NCBI GenBank assembly: GCA_037200045.1
Contig: JBBCHM010000001.1
Coordinates: 1,364,001-1,428,000, forward strand
Length of the DNA stretch: 64,000 nt
Direction: 5' to 3'
Origin: Rhizomicrobium sp.
GTDB taxonomy: Bacteria > Pseudomonadota > Alphaproteobacteria > Micropepsales > Micropepsaceae
This document shows positions 51,484-60,355 of this stretch, one piece after another. The first letter of the stretch is position 1. The number at the start of each line of letters is the position of its first letter. The position numbers and the translations under genes are program-made. A model generated the notes under the pieces. The model was not told the DNA's origin, made no database searches, and worked only from the letters and a program-made list of their open reading frames with translations.

Positions 51484-52076
51484 CTAGAACCGCGTGACGA
51501 TCTTCGCCAGGTCGGGCCGCACGCGTTCCTCGAGCGGTTGCGCCGGCTGGCCGATATAGACATACCCAGCGATGCGCTCGCCGGATTTGAGCCCGAGCCG
51601 GTCGCGTACGCCAGGTGGAAGGCGCACCATTCGGTCAGCCAGTTGGCGACGAAGCCCATCGCGTGCGCCGCGATCAGCATGTTCTGGCACACCGCGCCGG
51701 CGGACAGCACCTGCTCCCATTCCGGAATCGGGATCGCCTCGCGCACGCGGCTGACCACGGCCACCACGACCGGCGCGCGCAGGAAGCGGTGGCGCTCCAG
51801 ATCGAGACGTTCCTGCCCCGCCGGCTCGGTTTCGAGCAGGCTCGCCGCCAGGAGTTCACCCATGCGGCGGCGGGCTTCGCCCTCGAACACGATGAAGCGC
51901 CAGGGGAACAGCTTGCCGTGATCCGGCACCCGCGCGGCGGCGGTCAGGATCGTTTCGAGCTGCTCGGGCGAAGGCCCCGGTCCCGTCATGGTCTTGGCCG
52001 AGCCGGAACGGCGCGACAGCAGCAGGTCGATGGCATTGGGGGCGGGACGGTTGAGGGCGGGCGTTGCGGAATCCAT
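51484..52076 (-). pseudogene. Nitroreductase family protein, frameshifted
   Basis: An FMN-dependent nitroreductase of about 197 residues. The N-terminal AIDLLLSRRSGSAKTMTGPGPSPEQLETILTAA is followed by ARVPDHGKLFPWRFIVFEG, with NWLTEWCAFHL in the middle. The frame breaks near 51,610, after which VRDRLGLKSGERIAGYVYIGQP completes a typical C-terminus in another frame. A single missing base explains it. Function would be NAD(P)H-dependent reduction of nitro or quinone compounds. Confidence 0.75.
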
Positions 52077-52237
52077 ATCGGGCCTATGCGAGGGCAAGGG
52101 GTTGGCGGCGTGCGGCAGCACCCTATCTTAGGTCAGGAAGGGTCGGGGGCGAGCCTTGAGGGGACGTTCGCGCATCTGACGCGTTCTTTTGTCACAAACC
52201 CGCGTCGGCTGCTATAAGGCGGCGCTTCGGGAGCGAA

Positions 52238-53064
52238 ATGGCCGTCAAACGCGAGAAAATCGCCACCTGCGATCCGATCTGGCACGCCTTGCGGGAGCAG
52301 GCGGAAACCCTGGCCGAGCGCGAGCGGCGCTGGCCAGCTTCGTGCACGGCGCCGTGCTTAAGCACGATCGGCTGGAGAACGCGGTCTCCTATCACCTGGC
52401 CAAGAAGATCGGGTCGGAAGACCTCTCGCCGATGATGACGCGCGAGAATCTTCGAGGAGGCGATGACCGCCGATCCGGGAAATCGGCGACGCGGTGCGCG
52501 CCGACCTCTCGCGGCGGTGTTCGACCGCGACCCGGCCTGCAAGGCGCATATCGAGGCGCTGCTGTTCTACAAGGGCTTCCAGGCGCTGGAATGCCACCGC
52601 ATCGCCCATTGGCTGTGGCACCAGAACCGCCGCGCCATGGCGCGCTATTTCCAGACGTCGGCATTTCGGAGATGTTCGGGGTCGACATCCATCCCGCCGC
52701 GAAGATGGGCAAGGGCATCATGATCGACCACGCCACCGGTGTGGTGATCGGCGAGACGGCGGTGGTGGAGGACGACGTCTCCATCATGCAGGGCGTGACG
52801 CTCGGCGGCACCGGCAAGGATCGGGCGACCGCCATCCCAAGGTGCGCCGCGGCGTGCTGATTTCGCTCGGCGCCAAGATCCTCGGCAATATCGAGATCGG
52901 CGAGTATTCGCGCATCGGCGCGGGAAGCGTGGTGCTGAAGCCCGTGCCCCCCGGCTGCACCGCGGTCGGCGTACCGGCCCGGCTGACCAACTGCGCCGCC
53001 GGCGACCGCCCGTCCGCACGAGATGAACCAGGTCATCGAATACGACCAGGACAAGAGCGGCTGA
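52238..53064 (+). pseudogene. cysE: Serine O-acetyltransferase, with about six frameshifts
   Basis: The complete enzyme can be pieced together across three frames. The N-terminus is [23 protein letters not shown], followed by [23 protein letters not shown], then [26 protein letters not shown]. The hexapeptide-repeat region [42 protein letters not shown] leads to [30 protein letters not shown]. It makes O-acetylserine for cysteine synthesis. Breaks lie near 52,325, 52,445, 52,480-52,500, 52,660, 52,820 and 53,000, several as one-base changes in short G/C runs. Preserved protein sequence in every piece suggests sequence error rather than decay. Confidence 0.8.
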
Positions 53065-53072
53065 AGGCGATT

Positions 53073-53286
53073 CACGCGGAGTCGCGGAGAACGCGGAGCG
53101 TTTAGGCTCGGTTCAGTTTGAGGTGCCAACACGAAAATCGTCATTGCCCGGCTCGTCCGGGCAATCCATTTTTCGTGGGGCCAAATTGGATCGCCCGCAT
53201 GAAGCGGGCGATGACGCCCCTCTTTAAATAGTGCAGTTCAAACAAAATGAACCAGGAGCTCCGCGTTTCTCCGCGGCGTCCGCGTG
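53073..53286. repeat. Nested inverted-repeat intergenic mosaic
   Basis: Outer arms ACGCGGAG-type (53073-53100) and their inverted counterpart (53256-53286, GAGCTCCGCGTTTCTCC) enclose a REP-like two-hairpin element at 53139-53216. The first hairpin has stem TTGCCCGG / CCGGGCAA, the second ATCGCCCGC / GCGGGCGAT, bounded by CGTCAT and ATGACG. The gap between cysE and the oxidase contains no gene. Confidence 0.65.
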
Positions 53287-53316
53287 CAAATACTGATTCG
53301 CGGCGTTAGCTCGGGT

Positions 53317-54576
53317 TCAAAACAAGTCGGCCCACTTCAACAGCGTCAGCGCCGCCGTGACCATCGGCTTGCGCAGCAGCGGCCCGCCGGGGAATTTGCG
53401 CGGCGGCCACACACGCCAGGATGTCGAAACGTTCCGGCCGTCCCAGCGCCGCCTCCGCCAGCGCCTTGCCGCCCAGGACCGATAGCGCGACGCCATGGCC
53501 GGAATAGCCGTGACCGAACAGGACGCGCGATCCGAGGCGCCCGAAAATGCGGCATGCGCGTGCGCGTGATGCCGACCGTGCCGCGCCAGCCATAGTCGAT
53601 GGCGGTGTCCGCCAGGGCCGGAAACACCTTCAGCATGCGCGGACGAACCATCGCGACGATATCGGAAGGCGGATTCCAATAGCTCTCGCGCCCGGCGAAG
53701 ATCAGACGGCCGTCGGCGCTCTTGCGGTAATAGTCGAGCACATGGCGCGTATCGGCGACCGCGAGATCGCTGGGAAGGATGCTCGCGCTCAATCGCGCCG
53801 AGCGGCGCGGTGGCGATGAGGAAGCTCTCGACATGCGCGATATAGGGCGCGAGCTCGGGCGCCAGCGCGTCGCTGAAGGCGTCGCAGGCCAGCACCACAT
53901 GGTCGGCGCGAACCCGTCCATAGGCTGTCTCGACCACGCCGTCGTCGCGCGCGATGGCGAGGGCGGGGCTGTCTTCATACAGAACCGCGCCGGCGTCCGA
54001 TGCCAGCGCCGCGAGCCGCCGCGCGAATTTGAGCGGATGAAGATGTCCGCCGCCGCCGTCGAACCGCGCGGCGGGATAGGCCGTCGTGCCAAGCGTCGCC
54101 GCTGTCTCGACGCGGTCCAGCATGCGCAATTCGCGATAGCCGTAACGCGCTTCGATATGGGCCGCGTCTTCGGCGAGATGGCGAGCGGCGCTTGCATTGT
54201 GCGCGGCGATGACGAGGCCGCGCTTCAGGTCGCAGCCTTCGCACGCGAGATCGAAGACGAGGGCGCGAGCCTCCTCGCTCAGCCGCCACAGATCGCGCGC
54301 CTGGCTTTCGCCGAGCCAGCGTTCGAGTTCCGCCTGGTCCTTGCGGTGGCCGGGATGAATCTGTCCGCCATTGCGTCCCGAGGCCGCGAAGCCGATCGTC
54401 TCGGCTTCGACGAGCACAACCTTGGCGCCGGCCCGCGCGGCATGGAGCGCGGCGGAGAGGCCGGTATAGCCGCCGCCCACGACGCAGACATCGGCGCCGA
54501 TATCGCCCGCCAGCGGGGCGCGCGGCGCGGCGGCGGCGGCGCTGGCGGCATAATAGCCTTGGGGTTGCGCGCTCAT
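53317..54576 (-). pseudogene. FAD-dependent oxidoreductase (PuuB/OrdL-like), frameshifted
   Basis: An approximately 420-residue DAO-family flavoprotein. The N-terminal FAD site is GADVCVVGGGYTGLSAALHAARAG, followed by GFAASGRNGGQIHPGHRKDQ, typical of gamma-glutamylputrescine oxidase/OrdL. It reads cleanly to about residue 262, then shifts near 53,790, again near 53,550 and again near 53,405. The displaced frames still encode GRLIFAGRESYWNP, YGWRGTVGITRTRMP and VLFGHGYSGHGVALSVLGGKALAEAALG, and the original frame resumes for KFPGGPLLRKP..LKWADLF. Confidence 0.8.
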
Positions 54577-54680
54577 GGCCGCGTGCTTGCGCGCGCCTGG
54601 GGTGCGCGGTCAAGTTCGGGCCTTGACCGGGCCCGGCACGCGTGCAAGTTGGGCCTTCCCAATCTTCTCCGGAGACACCG

Positions 54681-54911
54681 TTGACCCGCAGCGAAATCTG
54701 GCGCCTCGAGAAATACCTGCGCAACCTGTTCCGCCTGGACACGATCACCATCGTGGAGCGGCCCAAGCAGGCGGATTCGGTCGAGGTGCAGGTCGCCGGC
54801 GAATTCATCGGCGTGATCTTCAAGGACGAGGAGGACGGCGAGACGTCCTATGCCTTCAACATGGCGATCCTGGAAATGGATTTGCCGGAAGCGCCGTCGA
54901 GCCGGACGTAG
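54681..54911 (+). CDS. DUF3126 family protein
   Basis: A 76-residue protein starting at TTG 54681 with GGAG eight bases upstream. LTRSEIWRLEKYLRNLFRLDTITIVERPKQADSVEVQV.. and GVIFKDEEDGETSYAFNMAILEMDL match DUF3126, a small alphaproteobacterial family of unknown role. It shows no membrane segment. It sits between the broken oxidase and recQ, and convergently abuts recQ. Confidence 0.85.
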   Translation: MTRSEIWRLEKYLRNLFRLDTITIVERPKQADSVEVQVAGEFIGVIFKDEEDGETSYAFNMAILEMDLPEAPSSRT

Positions 54912-54917
54912 GAGAAT

Positions 54918-56723
54918 CTACTCTCCCCGTATCACCTTCAGGAACACTTCCCCGAACTCCTGCAGCTTCTTCGCGCCGACGCCGTTGACCTCGGCGAACT
55001 CGGCCGTCGTTTGCGGACGGCGTTCGACCATGTCCTGGAGCGTGCGGTCGGGGAAGATCGCATAGGCCGGCACGCGGCGCTGCTTGGCGAGGCGCAGGCG
55101 CAGATCCTTGAGCGCCGCCAGCAGCGGCGCGTCGGCGTCGTCCGACTGGGCCGCGGCGATGGCGCGGATCGAGCGCTTGGCCGGCGCGCGGGGCGGCGCC
55201 GGACGATGATGAAACGTCCCTTCGCCGCGCAGCAAAGCGCGGCCCTTGTCCGCCAGGGTGAGCCCGCCATAGCCGGCGATATCGAGAGCCAGGAAACCGC
55301 CGGCCACAAGCTGGCGCAGGATGGTCTGCCATTCCGCCTGGCTCTGCGCCGCGCCGCTGCCGAAGGCGGCGAGCCTATCGTGGCCGCTGCTGGCGACCTT
55401 GTCGCCCGCCATGCCGCGCAGCACATTGGCGATATGCACCGCGCCATAGCGCTCGCCGGTCTGGCGCACGGCCTCGAGCGCGAGCCGCGCCGGCGCCGTC
55501 GCGTCGATCAGCGCGCCCGGCTCGCGGCAGATATCGCAATTGCCGCACGGCTCGGCGGTCTCGCCGAAATAGTGCAGCAGGATCTGGCGGCGGCAGGTCG
55601 TGGCCTCGCAATAGCCGATCAGGGCGTTCAGCCGCTGGTGCTCGCGGCGGCGGCGATCCTCGCCGGCTTCCTCCTGGTCGATGAACATCCGCCGCATGCG
55701 GATGTCGCCCAGCCCGAACAGCATATGCGCCTCGGCCTCGGCGCCGTCGCGGCCGGCGCGGCCGATCTCCTGGTAATAAGCCTCGACGCTGCCGGGCAAA
55801 TCGGCGTGGAACACGAAGCGCACGTCGGATTTGTCGATGCCCATGCCGAAGGCAATGGTCGCGACCATCACGATGGCGGGCTCGGTCATGAACAGGTTCT
55901 GGTTCGCCTCGCGCGCCTCCTTCTCCATGCCGGCGTGATAGGCGAGGGCGCGGATGCCGTGCTTGTTCAGCATCTCCGCGGTGGCGTCGGTTTTCTTGCG
56001 CGACAGGCAATAGACGATGCCGCTCTGGCCGCGATGCCGTTCGAGGAAGCGCAGCAATTGCGCGGTGCTCTCGCGCTTGGGCTCGACGGCGAGGCGGATA
56101 TTCGGCCGGTCGAAGCCGAGCACGACCTGCTCCGCGTCGCCGCCGAACAGCTTGGCCACCACGTCGGCGCGGGTCGCGTCGTCGGCGGTGGCGGTCAGCG
56201 CCGCGATCGGCACGCGGGGGAAGATTTCACGCAAGCGTGAAAGGGCCTCGTATTCGGGCCGGAAGGCCGGGCCCCATTGCGAGATGCAATGCGCCTCGTC
56301 GATGGCGATGAGGCGGACGTCGAGCTTCGCCAGCGCCTCCAGCATGCGCTCGGTCATCAGCCGCTCGGGCGCCAGATAGAGCAGGCGGGTCTCGCCCGCG
56401 GCGGCGCGGCGCCACGCCGCGACATTGGCCTCGCGCGCCTGCGCCGAATTGATCGAATCCGCCGCGACTCCGGCCAGGCGCAGCGCCGAGACCTGGTCCT
56501 GCATCAGCGCGACGAGCGGCGAGACCACGACGGTCAGCCCGCCCCTGACCAGCGCCGGCACCTGGAAGCACAGCGACTTGCCCGAGCCGGTCGGCATCAC
56601 GGTCAAGACGTTGCGGCCGGCCAGAAGCGCGTCCATCGCCGCTTCCTGCCCGGGGCGGAACGCCTCGTAGCCGAACACGTCCTTCAGGACTTGCCGCTTG
56701 GAATCGACGCTGTGGAAATTCAT
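54918..56723 (-). CDS. recQ: ATP-dependent DNA helicase RecQ
   Basis: A 601-residue RecQ helicase. The order is Walker A MPTGSGKSLCFQVPAL near residue 43, DEAHCISQWGPAFRPEY, the helicase C domain with FGMGIDKSDVRFVFH and QEIGRAGRDG, the zinc-binding cysteines (CEATTCRRQ..CGNCDIC), the winged helix, and a C-terminal HRDC domain (LLAALKDLRLRLAKQRRVPAYAIFPDRTL). It unwinds recombination and replication intermediates. It is divergent from the membrane protein gene at 56838. Confidence 0.95.
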   Translation of the reverse strand: MNFHSVDSKRQVLKDVFGYEAFRPGQEAAMDALLAGRNVLTVMPTGSGKSLCFQVPALVRGGLTVVVSPLVALMQDQVSALRLAGVAADSINSAQAREANVAAWRRAAAGETRLLYLAPERLMTERMLEALAKLDVRLIAIDEAHCISQWGPAFRPEYEALSRLREIFPRVPIAALTATADDATRADVVAKLFGGDAEQVVLGFDRPNIRLAVEPKRESTAQLLRFLERHRGQSGIVYCLSRKKTDATAEMLNKHGIRALAYHAGMEKEAREANQNLFMTEPAIVMVATIAFGMGIDKSDVRFVFHADLPGSVEAYYQEIGRAGRDGAEAEAHMLFGLGDIRMRRMFIDQEEAGEDRRRREHQRLNALIGYCEATTCRRQILLHYFGETAEPCGNCDICREPGALIDATAPARLALEAVRQTGERYGAVHIANVLRGMAGDKVASSGHDRLAAFGSGAAQSQAEWQTILRQLVAGGFLALDIAGYGGLTLADKGRALLRGEGTFHHRPAPPRAPAKRSIRAIAAAQSDDADAPLLAALKDLRLRLAKQRRVPAYAIFPDRTLQDMVERRPQTTAEFAEVNGVGAKKLQEFGEVFLKVIRGE

Positions 56724-56837
56724 GGCGCGAACCTGCCCGAGGCGCGGGGCGCGCGCAATCGGCGCGCTTGAGCGGGTTGTGCGCGAGTGCGATCATGGCG
56801 CCATGCCGCATCGCGACCCGCGCCGCACGGAGCAGCC

Positions 56838-58061
56838 TTGGCGATCCTGACCTTTGCGTTCCGCATGCGCTGGGCGATTCTGGTCTTGCTTGTCCTGGTC
56901 GCGGCGGCGGGCGGTGTTGCCGGCCTGCGAGGCCTTGCCCTGCCGCGCGAGGCGTTGGCCTTAGGCGCGGCGTCCTTCGCGCTCGCGACGGGTGTCGGCT
57001 TCGTTCATTTTCGTCACGCCGGCCTGGCGGGCATCGCGGCCATCGCCCCGGCTTTGGGGATGATCGCGGCGGGCGCCTTCGCGCGGCACCTGGCGCCGGG
57101 CGATTTGCTGGCGGTCTACGGCGTGGGCAGCGTCGCGGCGGCGCTGGCCGGCGGCGAGATCGTGCGCCGCATACTGGTCGAGGGCGCGGAAGACGCCGCG
57201 ACGCTGTCGCTCGCGCGGCTGTTCGCGCCCACGCTGCTGGCCGCGGTCGCGGGCGCGGCCGTGCTGGCTGCGTGGCTGTTTCGCGGCGAACCGGCGCTCG
57301 CCCTGGATGCCGCGTGCGTGCTTCTTGCAAGCACTGTCTTCGGCGTCCTCGTCACGGCATTCGGCGCGTCGGTTCTTCCGTTCGGCGAAGGCTTCTTCAC
57401 GGCGGCGAACCGCGTGCGGGAGCGGCGCGAGCACCTGTTGCGCACGCCAACCGCAATCGTCGAACCGCGCTGGGCCTTGAGCATAACCGGCATCGCGATC
57501 GTGATGGCCGTGCTCGGATGGTTCGGCGTCGCGCCGTTCCTCGCGCACGGCGCATGGATCGCTAAGCCCGCGTTCTGGGGCGCGTCGACCTTGGGTGTCT
57601 TCCTGTTCGCTTTCGCGGCAGGCCGGGACTGGCGCGAGGCGCTGGCCGCGACGGCGGCGCTCGCTGCGTTCGTCCTGCTGATCCTTTGGCTGTGGAGTCA
57701 GGCTCTCGGTCGTATTTCGCCGGCGGCGTTCGTCGAGATCGTGACGGCATCGAGCGCGGCCTATATGCCGATGCTGGCGCTCATGTCCGCGCGGCGGCGC
57801 TTCCTGGCGGCCGGCGACGAATCCGGCGTGGCGCGGCTGCGCGCGCTGGAGGAGCTCGGCGCATCGCCCTATTTCGCGGCGGCGGTTTCGGTGGTGGTCC
57901 TTCTGCCTTGGATCGTGCTGCACGGCTCGGCCGCCGTGCTGGCGGCGATGTTCGCATTGGCGGGTGTCGCGGCAATCGTCGTGCAGCCTGCCATCGCGAC
58001 CGCGCTGGAAGGGTTCATCCCGCGCCGCCGCTCCTTGAACCAGCTTTACGGACGCGGCTAA
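56838..58061 (+). CDS. Multi-pass membrane protein, unknown function
   Basis: Roughly 407 residues with about ten hydrophobic segments spread over the length, loops rich in Arg/Glu and a C-terminus GFIPRRRSLNQLYGRG. TTG 56838 with GGAG at good spacing is preferred; a GTG at 56787 and an ATG at 56866 are alternatives. Two internal stretches (ERRREHLLRTPTAIVEPRWAL and ARRRFLAAGDESGVARLRALEE) are cytoplasmic-looking linkers between membrane blocks. No transporter signature was recognised. Its stop overlaps the convergent gene at 58058 by 4 bp. Confidence 0.65.
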   Translation: MAILTFAFRMRWAILVLLVLVAAAGGVAGLRGLALPREALALGAASFALATGVGFVHFRHAGLAGIAAIAPALGMIAAGAFARHLAPGDLLAVYGVGSVAAALAGGEIVRRILVEGAEDAATLSLARLFAPTLLAAVAGAAVLAAWLFRGEPALALDAACVLLASTVFGVLVTAFGASVLPFGEGFFTAANRVRERREHLLRTPTAIVEPRWALSITGIAIVMAVLGWFGVAPFLAHGAWIAKPAFWGASTLGVFLFAFAAGRDWREALAATAALAAFVLLILWLWSQALGRISPAAFVEIVTASSAAYMPMLALMSARRRFLAAGDESGVARLRALEELGASPYFAAAVSVVVLLPWIVLHGSAAVLAAMFALAGVAAIVVQPAIATALEGFIPRRRSLNQLYGRG

Positions 58062-58804
58062 GGCTCCGCCGCGGCCTGCGGCTTGGGCGGTTTCTCGAAT
58101 TGCTCGATCAGCCGGTCGACGCCCTGGCCGATCTCCTGCCAGCGCGCCAGATGCTCGCGCTTGAAGCGATAGGACAGCGCCACGGCATGCGCGATCGGCC
58201 GGTCGCGCAGGCAGCTCGGGCTCGGGACTTCCGGGGACAGGCGGTCGCAGCGCAGCACCTGCAGCCCTTCCGGCGTCTGGCCGACGAACAGGTCCTGGTT
58301 GCGATAGCCGGAATCTTCGCGGAACGTATACTGCGTCAGCCCGAACGGCCCCGGCGTGCCGCGCGGATTGGAAATATAGGCGCTGTAGATGCGCGACAGC
58401 CTATCGGCCTCGGTCAGGTTCAGCTGCTCCTCGCGGATCAGCAGGAAGACCACCGGCGAGTCCGGCGTGTTGGCGGTGAAGTTGGATGCCTCCCAATTCG
58501 ACCAGCCGGCCATGTCGGGAAGGATCGCGAACAGAGCGAGGTCCTTGCGCGTGCCGCCCTGGCGGGCGCTTTCGAACTGCAGGTAGTTGGCGGGAACCCA
58601 GAGCTTCAGATCGTGGACGCGCAGGGCGATGAGATCGCCGCGCGAGGTCGGCGCGACCTGTTCCTCCAGGAAATTCGGCGCCGTCGGGGCGAGATAGTAG
58701 AGCAGCACCAGCGCCGACAGCGCCGCCGTCACCAGGAAGACGCCCAGTGGGATCAGCCAGCCGGAGCGTTTGCGGATCGTGCCGTCGGTATCGGAATACG
58801 TCAT
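58058..58804 (-). CDS. Membrane-anchored hypothetical protein
   Basis: A 248-residue protein with one transmembrane helix at about residues 18-40 (LIPLGVFLVTAALSALVLLYYLAP), preceded by a short basic cytoplasmic end. An extracytoplasmic domain follows (LRVHDLKLWVPANYLQFESARQGG, LVIREEQLN-type stretch). The sequence has a pair of cysteines (LRCDRLSPEVPSPSCL) that could form a disulfide. No named family recognised. ATG 58804 is taken as the start. Confidence 0.65.
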   Translation of the reverse strand: MTYSDTDGTIRKRSGWLIPLGVFLVTAALSALVLLYYLAPTAPNFLEEQVAPTSRGDLIALRVHDLKLWVPANYLQFESARQGGTRKDLALFAILPDMAGWSNWEASNFTANTPDSPVVFLLIREEQLNLTEADRLSRIYSAYISNPRGTPGPFGLTQYTFREDSGYRNQDLFVGQTPEGLQVLRCDRLSPEVPSPSCLRDRPIAHAVALSYRFKREHLARWQEIGQGVDRLIEQFEKPPKPQAAAEP

Positions 58805-59063
58805 CTTCAAGTCCAGGCCCGACTCGGACGAGTCGTGCCGGCTATCCTTAACATAGAGGTCGCAACGATCCGTCGGGTGCGGCGCGGCCTGCGCCAAATT
58901 GTTTCGCGGCGTGGCGCGGAAGCCGCGCCGCATGGCGCATTATCCGGAACCGCTGTTCCGCAGTCGGACGCATCGAAATGGCACAGCGGATGCGCAATTC
59001 GGCGTCAATCGCGAGGCACGGTGCCTGCATCCGTCGCTCCTGGCGGTTCCACTGGGGCGAAGA

Positions 59064-59357
59064 TTGTATCGGGATATCTTTTTGGTCGCGTTCGCGACAC
59101 TCGCGGGGTTCACCGCCTCGGGCATTCTCGCCAACCTCTACCGGATGGTCGCCAAGAAGCCGGAGACGCTGGGCGGCCGGCTCGGCTATGCCGCCGTCAT
59201 GGTCATCGCGGGGCCGAACGTGCTGTTCGAGAACGCGGCGACCTCGTTCCGCGCCAAGGATTGTTCCAGCTTCGCGTTCTGGCTGGCCGCCTCGATCTCC
59301 GCCTATTGGAGCTTCGGCCTGGGCATGATCGTGATCGAGATCGGGCTGTCGGTCTGA
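59064..59357 (+). CDS. Small membrane protein, DUF6949-like
   Basis: A 97-residue protein with three or four hydrophobic segments (IFLVAFATLAGFTASGILANLY, AAVMVIAGPNVLFENAATSF, FWLAASISAYWSFGLGMIVIEI). This matches the size and pattern of small alphaproteobacterial membrane proteins annotated DUF6949; the assignment is by resemblance only. TTG 59064 is used since an in-frame extension upstream shows no membrane-protein character. Confidence 0.6.
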   Translation: MYRDIFLVAFATLAGFTASGILANLYRMVAKKPETLGGRLGYAAVMVIAGPNVLFENAATSFRAKDCSSFAFWLAASISAYWSFGLGMIVIEIGLSV

Positions 59358-59358
59358 A

Positions 59359-59392
59359 CGAGGTGTCATGGCCCCACGGCCATGACACCTCG
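59359..59392. terminator. Perfect hairpin of the TGTCAT repeat type, possible bidirectional terminator
   Basis: A perfect 15-bp stem CGAGGTGTCATGGCC / GGCCATGACACCTCG with loop CCAC lies between two convergent genes. The GTGTCAT...ATGACAC ends match the repeat family at 12.4, 20.2, 25.3 and 49.8 kb. No T-run follows, so a repeat origin is more certain than termination. Confidence 0.6.
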
Positions 59393-59406
59393 CAGGCATT
59401 GTCGCT

Positions 59407-60147
59407 TCAGAGCACCGTCAGCATGCCCGCGACCAGCGGGTGGCGCACGATGTCGGCGTCGGAGAGGCGTACGACCGAGATTTCCGGCACGCGTTCCAGC
59501 CGCTCGGCGATGTCGCCCAGGCCCGACATGCCTTTCAGCAGGTCGGTCTGGTCGGGGTCGCCGGTGAGCACCATGGTCGAGCGCCAGCCCAGGCGCGTCA
59601 GCAGCATCTTGAGCTGGGTGTAGGTGCAGTTCTGCGCCTCGTCGATCACGACATAGCAATCGCTGAGCGTGCGGCCGCGCATATAGGCGACGGGCGCGAT
59701 CTCGATCACGCCGTCGGCGAGCAGGGCCTTGAGGCGCTTGGTGCCGAGCCGTTCGGTCAGCGCGTCGTAAAGCGGGCGCAGATAGGGCGCGAGCTTTTCG
59801 TTGAGATCGCCCGGGAGGAAGCCGAGATTCTCGCCGGCCTCGACCGCGGGACGCGACAGCACGATGCGGCCGCAGCGCCCGGCTTCGAGCGCTTCAACGG
59901 CTTTGGCGATGGCGAGATAGGTCTTGCCGGTTCCGGCCGGGCCGAGCGCCAGGACGACGGAGCGCTCTTCGATGGCGTCGAGCAGGATCTGCTGCGTCGC
60001 GCTCATCGCGCGGATGTTTTTTACGTATTTGCGGTCGCGGACGTCGTCGTCGCCGCGCGGATTCCAGCCGCCGCGGGAAGGGAAGGGGTGAACGTTTTCG
60101 GATTCCTGAAAGTCGCGAGCTTTGTAACGCGCGGAACGCTTGGCCAT
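59407..60147 (-). CDS. phoH: PhoH-family ATPase
   Basis: A 246-residue protein with the PhoH ATPase core: ALGPAGTGKTYLAIAKAVEAL (P-loop) near residue 65, IVLSRPAVEAGENLGFLPGDLNEKL, and DEAQNCTYTQLKMLLTRLGWRSTMVLTGDPDQTDL. Family members are phosphate-starvation-related NTPases linked to RNA metabolism (the YbeZ type). ATG 60147 is chosen because GGGAG precedes it and an upstream extension to 60249 is not family-like. The 208-bp region before the next gene shows no other feature. Confidence 0.9.
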   Translation of the reverse strand: MAKRSARYKARDFQESENVHPFPSRGGWNPRGDDDVRDRKYVKNIRAMSATQQILLDAIEERSVVLALGPAGTGKTYLAIAKAVEALEAGRCGRIVLSRPAVEAGENLGFLPGDLNEKLAPYLRPLYDALTERLGTKRLKALLADGVIEIAPVAYMRGRTLSDCYVVIDEAQNCTYTQLKMLLTRLGWRSTMVLTGDPDQTDLLKGMSGLGDIAERLERVPEISVVRLSDADIVRHPLVAGMLTVL

Positions 60148-60355
60148 GGAGACTCCCTGGTCAGGAACGAGATACTTGGGTTGACGGAGATATCGGCGTG
60201 CGTGGAAGGGCGGACTTCGGTGCCCGGGTATTTTGGGAATGAAGTGCAAAGCTGCACTAAATCCGGCCCCCTCTATGTCGAATCACGCTCCGACAAGAAA
60301 AGCGTAGCAGCGTTTGTGCGACGGCGATGTGAAATCTGTGGATTGTTGCGTTCGG

